Part shown: positions 52,472 through 62,859 of the stretch, in pieces | Layout: every line of letters begins with the position of its first letter | How positions within the stretch are numbered: the stretch's first letter is position 1 | NCBI GenBank assembly: GCA_001939145.1 | Contig: LSRX01000586.1 | Coordinates: 275,159 to 339,158, forward strand | Direction of reading: 5' to 3' | From: Symbiodinium microadriaticum | Taxonomy: Eukaryota; Sar; Dinophyceae; Suessiales; Symbiodiniaceae | DNA: 64,000 bases | Made by a program: the position numbers and the translations under genes | Notes under the pieces: model-generated | Databases searched by the model: none | Seen by the model: the letters and a program-made list of their open reading frames with translations, nothing else | What the model was told of the DNA's origin: nothing

Positions 52472-52981
52472 TTGCAGGTTTGCCCAAAGGCCGCGATGCA
52501 AGATCTCCGAGAAGCCTGCCGTCACGCGGGACATGGAAAGATGTCAAAGCGAAGTTTTCGAAGTCTTTTTCATGTAGGAGCTAGCAGGCTCACCGTCCAT
52601 GACTACTCAGCCGATCTCAGCAGTGTTGTTGCTACGCTTCTACTGCACGGACATATTACTCAGGATTCTGCAGAAACACAAGTTATACCTGCCCACCGAA
52701 TACAAGATCAACAACTCTGCAACGATGGAGTTCTTTCTGCTCGAGCTCGCCGGTCAGACTCTCCAGTCGGTATTTTGTTTAGAACAGAAAATCGGAACTT
52801 GGACCATGCCCGGGCCCATGCGCAGCTCAGCTGCATAAACTGGGCTGTGGGAAGCGCTGCACGCCGTGCGATCAATGCGGCCGTATCAACTGCGAACAGG
52901 CGTAAAGCTCCTGACGTCGTTCCAAGCTCGGTCGTGGGTGAGCGCAAGCCCATTTCAATCTACAAAGCACTGGCGGAGTGA
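52472..52981 (+). CDS. Probable 5' part of endonuclease copy 2, shifted frame
   Basis: Open frame (169 codons) whose second half resembles the N-terminal region of copy 1. HRIQDQQL (from 52694) parallels RIKHQDL before the copy 1 ATG, and INWAVGSAARRAINAAVS parallels the segment WSGSAKAFAHGILQAAA. It ends with TGA at 52979 while the catalytic region lies in another frame. A short intron (GTGAGC at 52938 to an AG at 52991-52992 restores the frame) or a frameshift would join them. The similarity is weak and judged by eye. Confidence 0.38.
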   Translation: MQVCPKAAMQDLREACRHAGHGKMSKRSFRSLFHVGASRLTVHDYSADLSSVVATLLLHGHITQDSAETQVIPAHRIQDQQLCNDGVLSARARRSDSPVGILFRTENRNLDHARAHAQLSCINWAVGSAARRAINAAVSTANRRKAPDVVPSSVVGERKPISIYKALAE

Positions 52982-54479
52982 GTTGGTAAGAGCACGCGTT
53001 TCCGAGCCTGATGTAGCAACCGTCACGGAAATCCAGAACTTGTCAGCACTTCCATCCGACAAAATCGAGGAGGTCGGCAGAAAGAACATGCAGCTCAGGA
53101 ACATACTGAACAGGACTCGATGGCCGAACTTGACATGTTTTGAAGCAAACGGTCGCGTATACGACTTGCCACTGCGAAAGTCATGTGCTGAACTTGGCGC
53201 AGCAAAAGATGCCACTCTGCGCTTTCTGGCTGGGTTCTTCGACGGGGATGGCTGCGTGTCTTGTCAGTCGAACTTCTCACTATCTGGATGCACACTGTGC
53301 GTTAGTCAATCCTTTGATCAGGCTGAAGTTCTGATGTTGCTCCACAACACGTTCGGCGGAGCAATCACTGCTACAGGGGTCGGTGTGGGTCTGCGCAGGC
53401 CTCTTCTTCGGTGGAGGGTTTCTGGCCAGTCATGTCGAACAGCTGCACGGCTTCTGGCACCACACAGCATCGCCAAACAGAAACAACTGCTGCTCGCTGC
53501 TATGTGGCCTGAGTCGAAAGCCCAGAGAGAGGAGCGCAAGGCTCAGCTGCGCGTCTTGAAAGACTATGACTCGGCAGTTGCTGGTGCATGCAGCTGGGAA
53601 TACCTTGCTGGTTTCTTTGATGCGGAGGGTTGCATTCACCAGCAGCGAGGAGGAGCGTCGCTTTGTCTGATCATCACACAGAAGCATCCAACGGTGTTGG
53701 AGTGCCTTCGAGAGTTCTTGGAGCAGAACAGGTTTGCTGATGTGTCATTGCGGAATGTCCGCGCTTGCCCACGTATGTATGAACTCGGTATTTGCAGCCT
53801 ACCCGCTTGCAAGCAGGTGTTGCACCACATGTTGGGTGCTGGGTTGCTTGGCAAAGCGAGGCAGGCCGCACTGGCTGTCACCCTCACAAGACAGAATGCA
53901 GCTAGCATCCGTGCAGAGTTGGCCGGCCTGACTGGTAATCAGCAGTTTGCAAAGCGACTTGACAATGCTGGATATGCGAGGGCTCGTAGGATTAGCGCTG
54001 CGCAGCAGCAGGTTGCATGCCTCGAGCGTCGAGGGCAACGGCAGCAAGCTGAATCCAAACAGTGCGAGATTGAAGTTTGGCGGCATGAGCACAAGCTTCT
54101 GAACGGACGCCGAGAGAACAACCAGTTGTTTGAATACATCCGTTATATTCAGAGTTTGCACGATTCGAACTGTCGGAGCTCGGACGCCTATACAAACATT
54201 AGCTCAAGGTCGAGCACACGGATGATGCAAAACGAGTTGTCCGCGAAAGAAAGTACTTCTGACACTGAACCACCACGCATCACGGCCAGCCGAGTGATAT
54301 ACTTTCATTCGGAAGCTCATGGACAGGAATCGGTGGCATCAGTTGCAGAAGACTGTATGATTGCAGTTGCTATGTCGTTCAGGCAACACAGAGCTTCTGA
54401 TGCTAGCTGTTTATCAGAACTTTTTTGTGGCGGACTAACAACACATGACAGGATAGACACAGATGAGGGTAGAAAGTGA
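52875..54479 (+). CDS. LAGLIDADG homing-endonuclease-like protein, copy 2
   Basis: 534 aa from the first in-frame ATG; open back to a TAA at 52836. Motif 1 is residues 118-126 (LAGFFDGDG, acidic D125) and motif 2 is 244-252 (LAGFFDAEG, E251). The accompanying active-site-like residues are present: Q145, K201/K203 (KQKQ), Q269, K327. About half the residues match copy 1 from KIEEVGRKNMQLR to the YIQSLH segment, including VYDLPL before motif 1 and QSFD after it. The first ~40 residues lack similarity to copy 1 and may be non-coding read-through. The last ~100 residues (after LHDSN) have no counterpart in copy 1. GC3 is ~55% in a 40-codon sample. Expected role: sequence-specific DNA cleavage driving homing, or a domesticated nuclease; no target is visible. 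A GA-rich tract follows the stop. Confidence 0.88.
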   Translation: MRPYQLRTGVKLLTSFQARSWVSASPFQSTKHWRSELVRARVSEPDVATVTEIQNLSALPSDKIEEVGRKNMQLRNILNRTRWPNLTCFEANGRVYDLPLRKSCAELGAAKDATLRFLAGFFDGDGCVSCQSNFSLSGCTLCVSQSFDQAEVLMLLHNTFGGAITATGVGVGLRRPLLRWRVSGQSCRTAARLLAPHSIAKQKQLLLAAMWPESKAQREERKAQLRVLKDYDSAVAGACSWEYLAGFFDAEGCIHQQRGGASLCLIITQKHPTVLECLREFLEQNRFADVSLRNVRACPRMYELGICSLPACKQVLHHMLGAGLLGKARQAALAVTLTRQNAASIRAELAGLTGNQQFAKRLDNAGYARARRISAAQQQVACLERRGQRQQAESKQCEIEVWRHEHKLLNGRRENNQLFEYIRYIQSLHDSNCRSSDAYTNISSRSSTRMMQNELSAKESTSDTEPPRITASRVIYFHSEAHGQESVASVAEDCMIAVAMSFRQHRASDASCLSELFCGGLTTHDRIDTDEGRK

Positions 54480-56820
54480 AGGAGGAGAGAGAAACAGACA
54501 GAGAGAGAGAGAGAGAGAGTGAGAGAGGCCAGCACAGATGAAGAGTTGCGAAACATGCCAAAAGACCGCAACGAAAACAATCAAACCCTTGATTTCGATA
54601 CTCGAAGCCTTCGAATCTAGAGCCCTGGCAAAAACATCTGAGTTGTTCTGCTCGACAAGAGCCCCATACCTAAACTCTGCTGAGGCTTAAACCTTAAACC
54701 CCGGAGCGATTCCAGGATGGCGGATCCAACCATCAGACCTCGCAGCAGTCGAAGGCCGCCTTTTGTCGGGCTCTGTCGGGGGCTTTGGGCCGTAGACTTG
54801 GGCTTCTAGGGGCCAGGACAGTAAGTCTTGAGGCTTTGGGCTTGCAGGGTTTTGGGTGTAGGGTTTATGAAGTACGGTCTTGGGCTTGTTGGACTCATAG
54901 AGTTTGCAGTTTGACGAGCTGTAGGTCGCTGTAGGTTTAGTATTGTATTGCCAATGTCATTCTGCGGGGTTTCAGTTTTGCTTTGGGGTTCAAGGTTTTG
55001 AATTTTCTCCGGGTTTAGCTTCGGGTGATTCAAGGTGTCGGGATAGAAAAGTAAGGGTCCTTTCATTCCGGAATTTGAAAATGAAGCCCTTGGGTTTAGA
55101 GTGCAGGTCGCGTGGGCTAATGATCTACAGCATCTACACCCTAAGCCCCTCACCCTAGGCCAGCAACCCTCATGATCTATCCCGAGCTGCTCACCCAGAC
55201 AAGGCCATAGGGTTTAGAGTTGTGGGTTTCATAGGGCTTTATAAGAGGGTTTAGGTTTGGGGGTCTTAGGTTGAGCCCATGGGCATACTTCCTCTGCGAA
55301 TCTGAAGCCGAACCTTTACTGAACTTGTCGGCGCAGGGCAGTGGTGGCAGCAAGCGACTGAGCTTTCTCCAAGTCTTGTCCGGAACTCAGGTTTCAGGTT
55401 TCCACAAGGGGCCCCCAATGCTTCCGAGCTGTAGTTGAACCTAGGACCTTCACAGGGTTCGGTTGACATGTCGTAAGAAAGGATTTCGACGCCAAAACCA
55501 TTGGGTATGAAGCCCTCGTGTGTGAGCATTGATACTACGTTGCCACGCGAGAGCGGAAGACCTAAAGGCAGGCAGCCAAGCTAAGGTCTGCAGCTTCGGC
55601 TTCCATGCAGAGTTCGACGGAAGGGTCCGCGGCCCGATTCTGGGCTTCGGAGCTATGGCGGCTAGGGCTTTACATCATACCCCCCTAGGCCACAACCCTA
55701 AAAAGGCTGGACGAAATCTGGAACCCTAAACACCAGAAGCGCCGGAATAATCCCTCGGCCGCAGAACCCCTTGAAATTGAAAACTGAACCCTGAGCAGCC
55801 CGTCGACTGCATTCCTCGTCTCTTCCAGCTCCTGAAACCATGAGCCCTGGCAAAACCCTTCCAAAAACAATCATGCCTTTTTTGTGCGTGGGCTTACCAT
55901 ACATCTCCCTCAAGAATCAAGAAAGTAGGGGGTTTGGGCGTATCTGGTACCTCTCCCTGAGTTCAATAGGTAAGGCTGTTGGGGCTGAAGTAAGCTAAAA
56001 AGCCCTGTCCTGTCCAAGGCCTGAGGGCTCCTCGCATCAGGCCGCTCTGCCCTGCCGTTGCTTTTTTTGGTGTCTCATCTAGGTCTACGGCTTCTAGGGC
56101 TTAAGGTTTAAACTCTTCTCATCTAGGGCTCAGGGTTTAGAGCTTGAGCACAATCGCTCTACATGAAGGGCCCCCGAGTCCTTGCACAATCCAGGACGGA
56201 GCTTTCTGGCCCGGCGCCTGAGGCAATGAAGCCTTTCCGAAACTTACAAGCTGGTATACCTCAAACTATGAATGTTTCAGCCTTGTACCGTTGAGCAACC
56301 AGACTGCGAAGTAGCTACAACTCTTCATGAAGGACGGCCTGGCTACATCCTGGCCCTAACCCTTCCATGATGTCGGTGCAAAAGATTAGGGCTAGGAAGC
56401 CCCGCAAGGCGAGAGGAGGAGACGTCTATGAAACCACGAAGACCCTGAAGGCCAGACGGACCTCTGCACGTCTGACTTTGCCACAGGTGTCGACGCAGTC
56501 TCAAACGGTTTCCACGTCGCTGAAGTCGAAAGCTTCGGCTGGCCACTCAACGCTTGGGTTTAGGATTTGTGCTTTCGCTCGATTTTGGAAAGCTTTCTTC
56601 CTAAACGGTTGGGGCTTGGCTAACTTAGTTTGAGAGGCGAGTCGTCGCGGGTTATGGGCTGGGTGAGGAGCAGGGTCACAGGGAGCTGAAGCCGCCTGAA
56701 GGGTTTCAGGGCGAGTGCACGGGACATTCAAGATCGCAGGCTTACAGGTTTCCATTTTTTCCAGCATCTGCTTGCAAGTGCCAAGGTTCGGGCTTCCGGC
56801 ATGTTCCTTCCATCTTGTTG
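54480..56820. other. Downstream flank, no supported gene
   Basis: An (AG)n tract at 54500-54525. G-rich telomere-like patches at 54840-54870 and 55205-55270, C-rich at 55680-55735 and 55845-55865. A Lys/Arg-rich frame at 56367-56633 and several - strand frames are not distinguishable from chance. Confidence 0.4.
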
Positions 56821-56943
56821 GAAGCACGCCGCAATGAGGTCACGACAACCAGCTCGTCCTTCATGTCCCTGATCCAAGACCTCACCGGTGGCAGTGCCAA
56901 GGACCTGCCTCATAACATGGTGGGTGCAGTGGCAAAGCTCTAA
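56821..56943 (+). CDS. Probable terminal exon
   Basis: EARRNEVTTTSSSFMSLIQD, LTGGSAKDLPHNMVGAVAKL, TAA at 56941; GC3 28/40. It begins close to CATCTTGTTG, so the acceptor is unclear. Ser/Thr-rich then helical; no family recognised. Confidence 0.45.
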   Translation, partial: EARRNEVTTTSSSFMSLIQDLTGGSAKDLPHNMVGAVAKL

Positions 56944-57486
56944 CTCCCCACAGCCTACATGCCGAGTAAAGCCTTACAGCGACGCATTGAGGACTCAAAC
57001 TTAAACCTGTAGCTATCTAAACCCGGCTTCATTTCAGCGCCAAAGCTCCAATGTCTCAATGTCAGAGGCCTATGAGGGTTACAGTATCTCCTACCCTAAA
57101 CCTATGTTTTTTAAGGGCTTCGTGCTTCGGTGCCGTGTCTTTGTTCGGGCTTTCTGGGTTCGTGCCCCTCTTCAGGGTTCAGGGTTTTCAGGTGCGGAGC
57201 CTGAGGGCTTCTTCTCCAGGGGAGTTTAGGTGCTGCAAGAGCCATGTACAAAGCAAACAAAAGCCCTACGCACCGAGCCCTTTTGCTACATCGGGGAACC
57301 TGTTTCGTACCGTTAGCTACTTGCGATTGTCTAGATTCCCAAAATAGATAGCCGCACAGCGATGGATAGCAAGCCTACAAACCTGAATCCCCAAGCTCCC
57401 AACCCAAACCCTAAATTCCTACACTCAAATCCCCACACCTGCCTGTCTCTACTTCTAGATATAGAGGCCCTTTTGCTACGAAATAG

Positions 57487-57571
57487 ACCCTGCCCAAGTC
57501 GGAGCTGCGCGAGGCCCAGGCTCAACAGAAGCGAAAGGCAGACGAAGCGCAGCAGAGCCGGGGCAGCACCG
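57487..57571 (+). CDS. Exon-like island with a telomere-like donor
   Basis: TLPKSELREAQAQQKRKADE, AQQSRGST; GC3 23/29. It ends CACCG|GTTAGGGTCTGTGTTTAGGG. Glu/Gln/Lys/Arg-rich, typical of a coiled coil. CCCAAACCCTAAATTCC lies ~70 bases upstream. No family recognised. Confidence 0.48.
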
Positions 57572-57582
57572 GTTAGGGTCTG

Positions 57583-57672
57583 TGTTTAGGGGGCTAGGGT
57601 TTGGGGGTTTAGGGGTTTAGGGGAGGGTTTAGGGTTTAGGGTTTAGGGGTTTGGGGGTTTAGGGTTTAGGGT
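57583..57672. repeat. Interstitial TTTAGGG repeats
   Basis: TTTAGGG, TTTAGGGG and TTTGGGGG units right after the island at 57487. Confidence 0.85.
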
Positions 57673-58385
57673 GTATGGGGTCAGAATGTGAGGCTTTTTT
57701 GAGCCTAGAGGGTTTAGGCCTGATACAGATACTGGGCACTGGGGTGTAGGAGTTCACGGTTTGGGGTTCAGGGTTTAGAATTCAAGTTTCAGGGGCATTG
57801 GGGTGCAGGGTGCAGTGTTGTCGCTCTGGGGTCGAAGGTATCTCTGAATCTGGGCTTGGGCAGCGTTCCGCTTCCTCCACAAGGCCTGTGAAGGAGTGTC
57901 GAGTTTGATTCGCAGATGATGGTGGTTCCTTCTTGCATCAACATTACATCGCAGGTGATGTTTGCCCAAGCCAAAAGGATTCCCTGAGCCCCATGAGATC
58001 TGTTAAGTGTAGAAGCTTGAAAGGGCTCATGGGGCGTTCGTAGGGGTTTTGATTCGGGCGGTGTGGATCCAAGCTTTTGTGCGGCCTCACTATCTCCGGC
58101 CGTAAATCATTCTTAAACTCTACCACCCTCCTCAAAGCCCAAACCCTCAACTCCCAACCCCCAAAGCCAACACCTTGCAAAGCCCTACAGCAGCACTACA
58201 TCCCTGAGCCCCCAGCCCCGAAGCCACAACTCCCAAACCCTCGGCCCCCGACTCTCCCAACTCCCTAAACCCTAGACTCCCTAAACCCCGCAACCCCTAA
58301 ACCCTAGACCCCTGTAGACCCCATGAGCCATCCCAAGCCCCAAGCGCCCTGAAAACCCTTCCGAAGCTCCGAGCCCTGAGCTCCG

Positions 58386-58448
58386 CCTCTAAGGATCAAG
58401 GAGGCCGAGAGGGCCAGGGCCCTGGTGGGCCTCACTCCGTTTTGTTGA
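58386..58448 (+). CDS. Short exon-like island
   Basis: PLRIKEAERARALVGLTPFC then TGA at 58446; GC3 15/18. CCTAAACCCTAGACCCC lies upstream (58270-58320) and GGTTAGGGTTTAGGG from 58456. Charged helix; no family recognised. Confidence 0.4.
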   Translation, partial: PLRIKEAERARALVGLTPFC

Positions 58449-58454
58449 ATGAGG

Positions 58455-58547
58455 GTTAAGGCGGTTAGGGTTTAGGGCGCTTAGGGCGGTTAGGGCTTAG
58501 AGTTTAGGATTTAGGGCGGTTAGGGTTTAGGGTTTAGGGTTTGTGTG
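58455..58547. repeat. Interstitial TTTAGGG/GGCGGTTAGGG repeats
   Basis: TTTAGGG units mixed with GGGCGGTTAGGG variants. Confidence 0.8.
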
Positions 58548-58998
58548 GATTTCACCCTGGGGTCTTGTTTCAGTTGTACCAAGGGTTTTGCAAGGGTTTG
58601 TTGCTTGAAGGCGCAGAGGACTAAGTGGGATTGTAGGTAGGGCAGCAATAGGTATAGCTACTTGAAAACCCAATCGAGGTACCATGGCTCCACTTACAGA
58701 TTCCCCTGATCCTGTAAGTGGGCGTAAAGAAGAAGTCACCTCCAGGTGGACCGGTTGGGGCGTTTAGGGTTTAGGTTTTGGCGGGCTTTGGGGGTTTACG
58801 ATTCTGGAGCGCACCACTTCGAGTGATTGGGGTCGACTTGAGGGATCAAGTCGCACTGAATTTACCTCCTAGGACCTAACCAGGGGTTTCTGAATCGGAC
58901 TGCCAAATTAGACCCGAAGCCCTGGCCCCAAAGATCGAGCCTTTCTTTTGAGGGGTGTAGGGGCGGGGGTCCTGGGAGGAGCCTAGCACCCCAAAGGG

Positions 58999-59100
58999 GA
59001 AGCCCGCTCGGAGGACTGGTCCATTCCGATACCAGACATTTTCCTCGCGAAGATGCGGGCGCGGAGCTCGGAGTCGGGGTGTCTGAGGCTCCCTAAACCT
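58999..59100 (+). CDS. Exon-like island abutting a foldback element
   Basis: EARSEDWSIPIPDIFLAKMR, ARSSESGCLRL; GC3 25/31. Foldback element E begins at 59102, only ~15 bases after the coding signal fades (GAGGCTCCCTAAACCTAG). No family recognised. Confidence 0.46.
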
Positions 59101-59101
59101 A

Positions 59102-59214
59102 GGTCTTACCTGGACCCTAAATAACCTAACGTTTGATTTTTAAGGATTTATATATAAGGAATCATAATAAGGATCCCACAAAAAGGTAGGTTTCAGAGGG
59201 TCCAGGTAAAGACC
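59102..59214. mobile_element. Family E foldback element
   Basis: 113 bases. GGTCTTACCTGGACCCT at the left pairs with AGGGTCCAGGTAAAGACC at the right, with one inserted base. The interior is AT-rich with TAAGGATTTATATATAAGG. No ORF. Confidence 0.8.
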
Positions 59215-59237
59215 AAAGCGAGTCGGGCGGAGGGTTG

Positions 59238-59522
59238 ATGACGGTTTGCGCGCAGGAGCTCAGGTTTTCGGGTGGTACGCCTTGGGAGTCGGAGGGGGGG
59301 GCCCTTTCCTCCGAAGGCGGTGCAGAGTGGATGTTGTGTCCTGCGAGGTTATGCATGTTGGTCTTGACATATTATGGCTTTCAGAGGCTCATGATTTTCT
59401 CCTTCGATCCGCAAGCCGCCTCTGAACCTGATGATTCCATGCTGGCTCAAAGTCTGGCTGCTGATCTTGATCTGGATTCGCCAGCCCCCCACCCTCTACC
59501 CCACAGGAGCCGTAGACCCTAA
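59238..59522 (+). CDS. Candidate small protein, 94 aa
   Basis: ATG-initiated MTVCAQELRFSGGTPWESEG, a hydrophobic middle (MLVLTYYGFQRLMIFSF), then acidic DPQAASEPDDSMLAQSLAAD, LDLDSPAPHPLPHRSRRP, TAG at 59520. CCCTAAACCC follows directly, unlike at most islands. No family recognised. Confidence 0.38.
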   Translation: MTVCAQELRFSGGTPWESEGGALSSEGGAEWMLCPARLCMLVLTYYGFQRLMIFSFDPQAASEPDDSMLAQSLAADLDLDSPAPHPLPHRSRRP

Positions 59523-61388
59523 ACCCTAAACCACAGAGTGGATTCCGCCGACCTTAACTGCTGGGGGGAAAAAGGTGCCTAAACAAAAAAACCCTAAAGC
59601 TTCAACTCAAGTCCTAGTTGACCCGGGGGCCTAAAACGGTGCCCCCAGACCTCCGGAGCCCAAGGTGGATCTTGGGGTGAGGCTGCCAGGAGCTCAGACC
59701 TGGGAATTTGCCGACAGGGAAAANTTGGGATCTTTAGGCCACCCGGAGGGGTTGGGAGATTGCCGGGGGGGGGGGTGGTTTAGGGTTTAGGGGGTGGAGG
59801 GTCTGAGACGAAAATGCTCAAAGCCTTGGTAAGTTGACTGAGGTCCAATGGTGACCAGGAGGACGATTCGAGGACGCATCAGGGTGATACACACGACGGG
59901 CCGCAGATCTGTTCGGGCATTTTGGTTCTCAGTCTTGCCATCGACACCCCATGCCCGGGTCCAGGGGAGTCTTGGATGGCTCATTGCATGAACAGTGGCG
60001 GTAAAGTCCCAGATGTGTGCAAATGGGCTGAAAGCTGAATCCGGGTTTGCAGTGAACCGCAGCGCCTGGCTCCGCTGGAACACCATAGACTTCCCTGAAG
60101 CCCACTGTTCAAGGGAAAAGAATTCCAACTATCAGACCTTAGCATGGAATGTTGATGAGCACGATGGATGCCCCAGTGTTGAAGGTTGAAACCTGCACTC
60201 CGAAGCTTACGAACCACCGGGATTCCGCAAACCATCCTACGGTTGATGATATAAATCCTGCATTAGCTTATAAGGACCCTAAACTATGGGAATCATGATC
60301 TATTCCTTATTATGGGTAATGCAGGATTTGTATCATCAACAGTACGTACTTCAAGGACATGCTTTTGTCGCTTGGAGGGTCAGGGGACTCAGTAAGGGGA
60401 AGGTAGGTGTAGTTACAGGGGTCCTCCACACGGTCGTTCGCACCTCCTTTCAGATTCCCGACGCACCGTCCCTACCTGATGGGGAACCCCCCCTGAACCT
60501 GAAGCCATGAACCCTAAACTGTCCAAACAAAGCCTCTTGACTCCTGTATGCTAGACCCTGCACTGCCCTAAATCTTCAACGCCTTCAAATGTCTCGACAT
60601 CCAGAACGCCCAGTCAAAGACTTGAAGGAACGTCGAGGACAAAACTCGGCGTGGCTCAATGTCCGGCTCGCTGTGTGGCTGCCCAGATTGGGATTTGTAG
60701 TGTAGGGCCTAGTTTATAAGGTCTGTTGCGGAGCTGCGGAAGTCAAACCCAAACGCACAAAACCCGTAAAGTAGGGCTGCAGTGGAGCTATGTAGAGCTC
60801 TGGATGGTTTCCTGTTTCTGAAAATCTTACCGCATGAACACAGACACAGCTGTATTGTGCAAATATAAAATATATACCGTAAATATAAGTTTATCAGTAA
60901 GTAAGTCTGCATGCATGCATGCACGTATGCGTGCGTGTTCGGGTTCAGGGTTTAAGATCCCGAGCGCTACATCCTAGGCCCCTACGCACTTTCCCAAGCA
61001 AATGCGCACAAGTTCTCACCTTCCGAGAGCCTCGGTTCACAACACTGCTCAGCTTTCAGTGTCTCGGCTCCTGGTACTTGCAAAGGTGCTCGTGGGTTTA
61101 GAGTTTAGAGTTTAGGGTTTAGGGTATGAGGGTTCCAGTGTCCTTCGGCAGGGGAGGGTTTCGGCAGTGTTTGATTCCTGCTTCAAGGTTTGACCTCAGG
61201 ATCAGTTCGCTTGCAGCAGCACCCCGCCTTTGGGGGTTTCCGCCGGGCGTTGTTTACGGGTTTCTGGGGTTGGGGTTGATCTCTAGTAAACAACTGTGCT
61301 ATATAATGATTATTACTATTATTGTTATTAGTATTATTATCATTTATATTAATATATGTATATATATATATACACATATATGAGGACA
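59523..61388. other. No supported gene; repeats and one foldback element
   Basis: CCCTAAA at 59517-59533, an N at 59724, a G11 run at 59765 followed by TTTAGGG, foldback I (60242), TTTAGGG at 61095-61125 and AT-rich trinucleotide repeats at 61308-61380. The - strand frames at 59787-60235 are unconvincing. Confidence 0.45.
60242..60340. mobile_element. Family I foldback element, 24-base TIRs
   Basis: 99 bases. GTTGATGATATAAATCCTGC...ATTA and its reverse complement with one mismatch. The interior includes AAGGACCCTAAACTATGGGA. No ORF. Confidence 0.82.
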
Positions 61389-61480
61389 GTTTCAACGGTC
61401 AAGCCAGCTCCGAAGTTCCAAAAGGCCATGGAAAGCTTCACGGCAAGCGTGAAGTACGACTCCAGTGCCCCATCAGCATG
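61389..61480 (+). CDS. Exon-like coding island
   Basis: VSTVKPAPKFQKAMESFTAS then VKYDSSAPSA; GC3 20/31. It starts at the edge of a (TA)n repeat, and its frame continues to 61730. No family recognised. Confidence 0.36.
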
Positions 61481-61535
61481 CAAACCTGAAAGTGTGAAGC
61501 TTCAGCACAAGAACGAGACCCTAAACCCTAAACTC

Positions 61536-61613
61536 TTAACTCGGAGCTTCCTTTGTCTGAGTTTGGCGAAGTACCACCGCCGGGTGGACCGTCAGCCGGG
61601 CGCTCAGAAGAAG
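61536..61613 (+). CDS. Exon-like coding island
   Basis: RSFLCLSLAKYHRRVDRQPG then AQKK; GC3 about 19/26. It ends AGAAG|GTTTATTG. CCTAAACCCTAAACTC lies ~20 bases upstream. Basic; no family recognised. Confidence 0.38.
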
Positions 61614-61706
61614 GTTTATTGCCTAGGTTCTCACCCTTTTGCCCTTTTTCTTTTTGGGGTTCCCTTACTAAAATGCCGAATACTAGGAAAAAGGGTACCC
61701 TTATTA

Positions 61707-61798
61707 TTAAGGGGCTACTGGGGAACCTAGTTGCTCTAGCCGTTTAAGGGGCTACTGGGGAACCTAGTTGCTCTAGCCGTTTAAGGGCTATTGGGGTT
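61707..61798. repeat. 37-base tandem repeat, about 2.4 copies
   Basis: TTAAGGGGCTACTGGGGAAC and following 17 bases repeat exactly at 61744; a partial third copy starts at 61781. Confidence 0.92.
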
Positions 61799-62135
61799 TA
61801 GCTTCCGGTTCATTATGTCAGTTGGGCATTGTCAGCTATTCCTGTTTTTGTTTGGCAAGTAGTCTGGCAATGTAGCATGGTTTTAATGCCGTTGCCCCTT
61901 AAACATAACTTCGCATGCGAAGAAACGTCCAGCCTTCGGTGGACCCCCACGCCCAAAGCCCCAAACTCGATGGAACCCTACCTGACCCGACAGACCCGCA
62001 TAGACCTGTAAGAACACGATAAGAATCCTAACCCCCAAGAACGCCGCGCTGTAGCAGTCCTGTCGTCAATGCGACCGAGGCACGACGATCGGGCCGAGCG
62101 GGAGGCGAAAGTTGTCGGTACATCCATTCTGCATA

Positions 62136-62233
62136 GCCATAGGCTCCATGGTAGTTCTTTAATTTCTTGTGGTTTATATTATAGGATGCTACAAGGTAGT
62201 CCCAAAAAGGAACTACCATGGAGCCTATGGGTA
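62136..62233. mobile_element. Family A foldback element, copy A6
   Basis: 98 bases. Arms GCCATAGGCTCCATGGTAGT... and ...CTACCATGGAGCCTATGGGTA; core GTTTATATTATAGGATGC. Directly followed by a second inverted structure (62226-62340: TATGGGTATGGG ... AAACTACCCATA), as next to A1. Confidence 0.8.
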
Positions 62234-62514
62234 TGGGTCGATTGCTAAACTCGGGTCCCTTTTTTAGGTCCCCAAAATAGTACGGTCCCCTTACAAAAAG
62301 GACCCCCAATGGGACCCTAACCTAGAAAACTACCCATACAAGTACAAGTAAGCGCTCATCTACAGATCTGCAATAGAGGATGTAAGGTTCAGGGTTCAGG
62401 GCTTTTGGGGTTGGACGGGTCGAGTTCCAAGCCCCCAAGCCCCCAAGAACCTAAGGCTTAGGATGCACTCTTTGTGTCGTTTGATTACTGCGAGTGCATG
62501 GGTAATGCTCTGGT

Positions 62515-62778
62515 TTGTTTGGTCAAGTATTTGATGTCATCTGTTCTGGGTTGTTCGACCTCTGTATATGGTATACTATTCTATGCCAGGACATGTTCAT
62601 GTGCTGTGTGGCGCTCTGTTATGGGATGTTTGTCATACTCGCAAGCTGCAAAGTTTCGGACTCGCCGGCGCACGTGGCAAGTCGCCTTGGGTCGACTCGG
62701 GTTGTCTTGTCATCTTTGGCTGGCGCTGACAAAATAGGCTCCGTCGTCTGTGGGCACCCAGTGCTACCATGCCCTTAG
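62515..62778 (+). CDS. Candidate coding frame with membrane-like start
   Basis: 87 codons. A Cys-rich hydrophobic part (DMFMCCVALCYGMFVILASC) is followed by KVSDSPAHVASRLGSTRVVL, SSLAGADKIGSVVCGHPVLP, TAG. It opens with TTG; the first ATG is in the hydrophobic part. A second + frame overlaps (62474-62737). Not recognised. Confidence 0.35.
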   Translation: MFGQVFDVICSGLFDLCIWYTILCQDMFMCCVALCYGMFVILASCKVSDSPAHVASRLGSTRVVLSSLAGADKIGSVVCGHPVLPCP

Positions 62779-62859
62779 CAGCCACCCGCTGGACAGCATC
62801 CAGTCCTTAGTGATCACGCGAAGTCCGATACTCTCAACTGCCGAGATGCTGAACCCTAA

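Noticed and set aside
59700-59770. N at 59724 as a sign of an inserted element
   Set aside because: A single N with no repeat or duplication on its sides; most simply an ambiguous base or scaffold joint.
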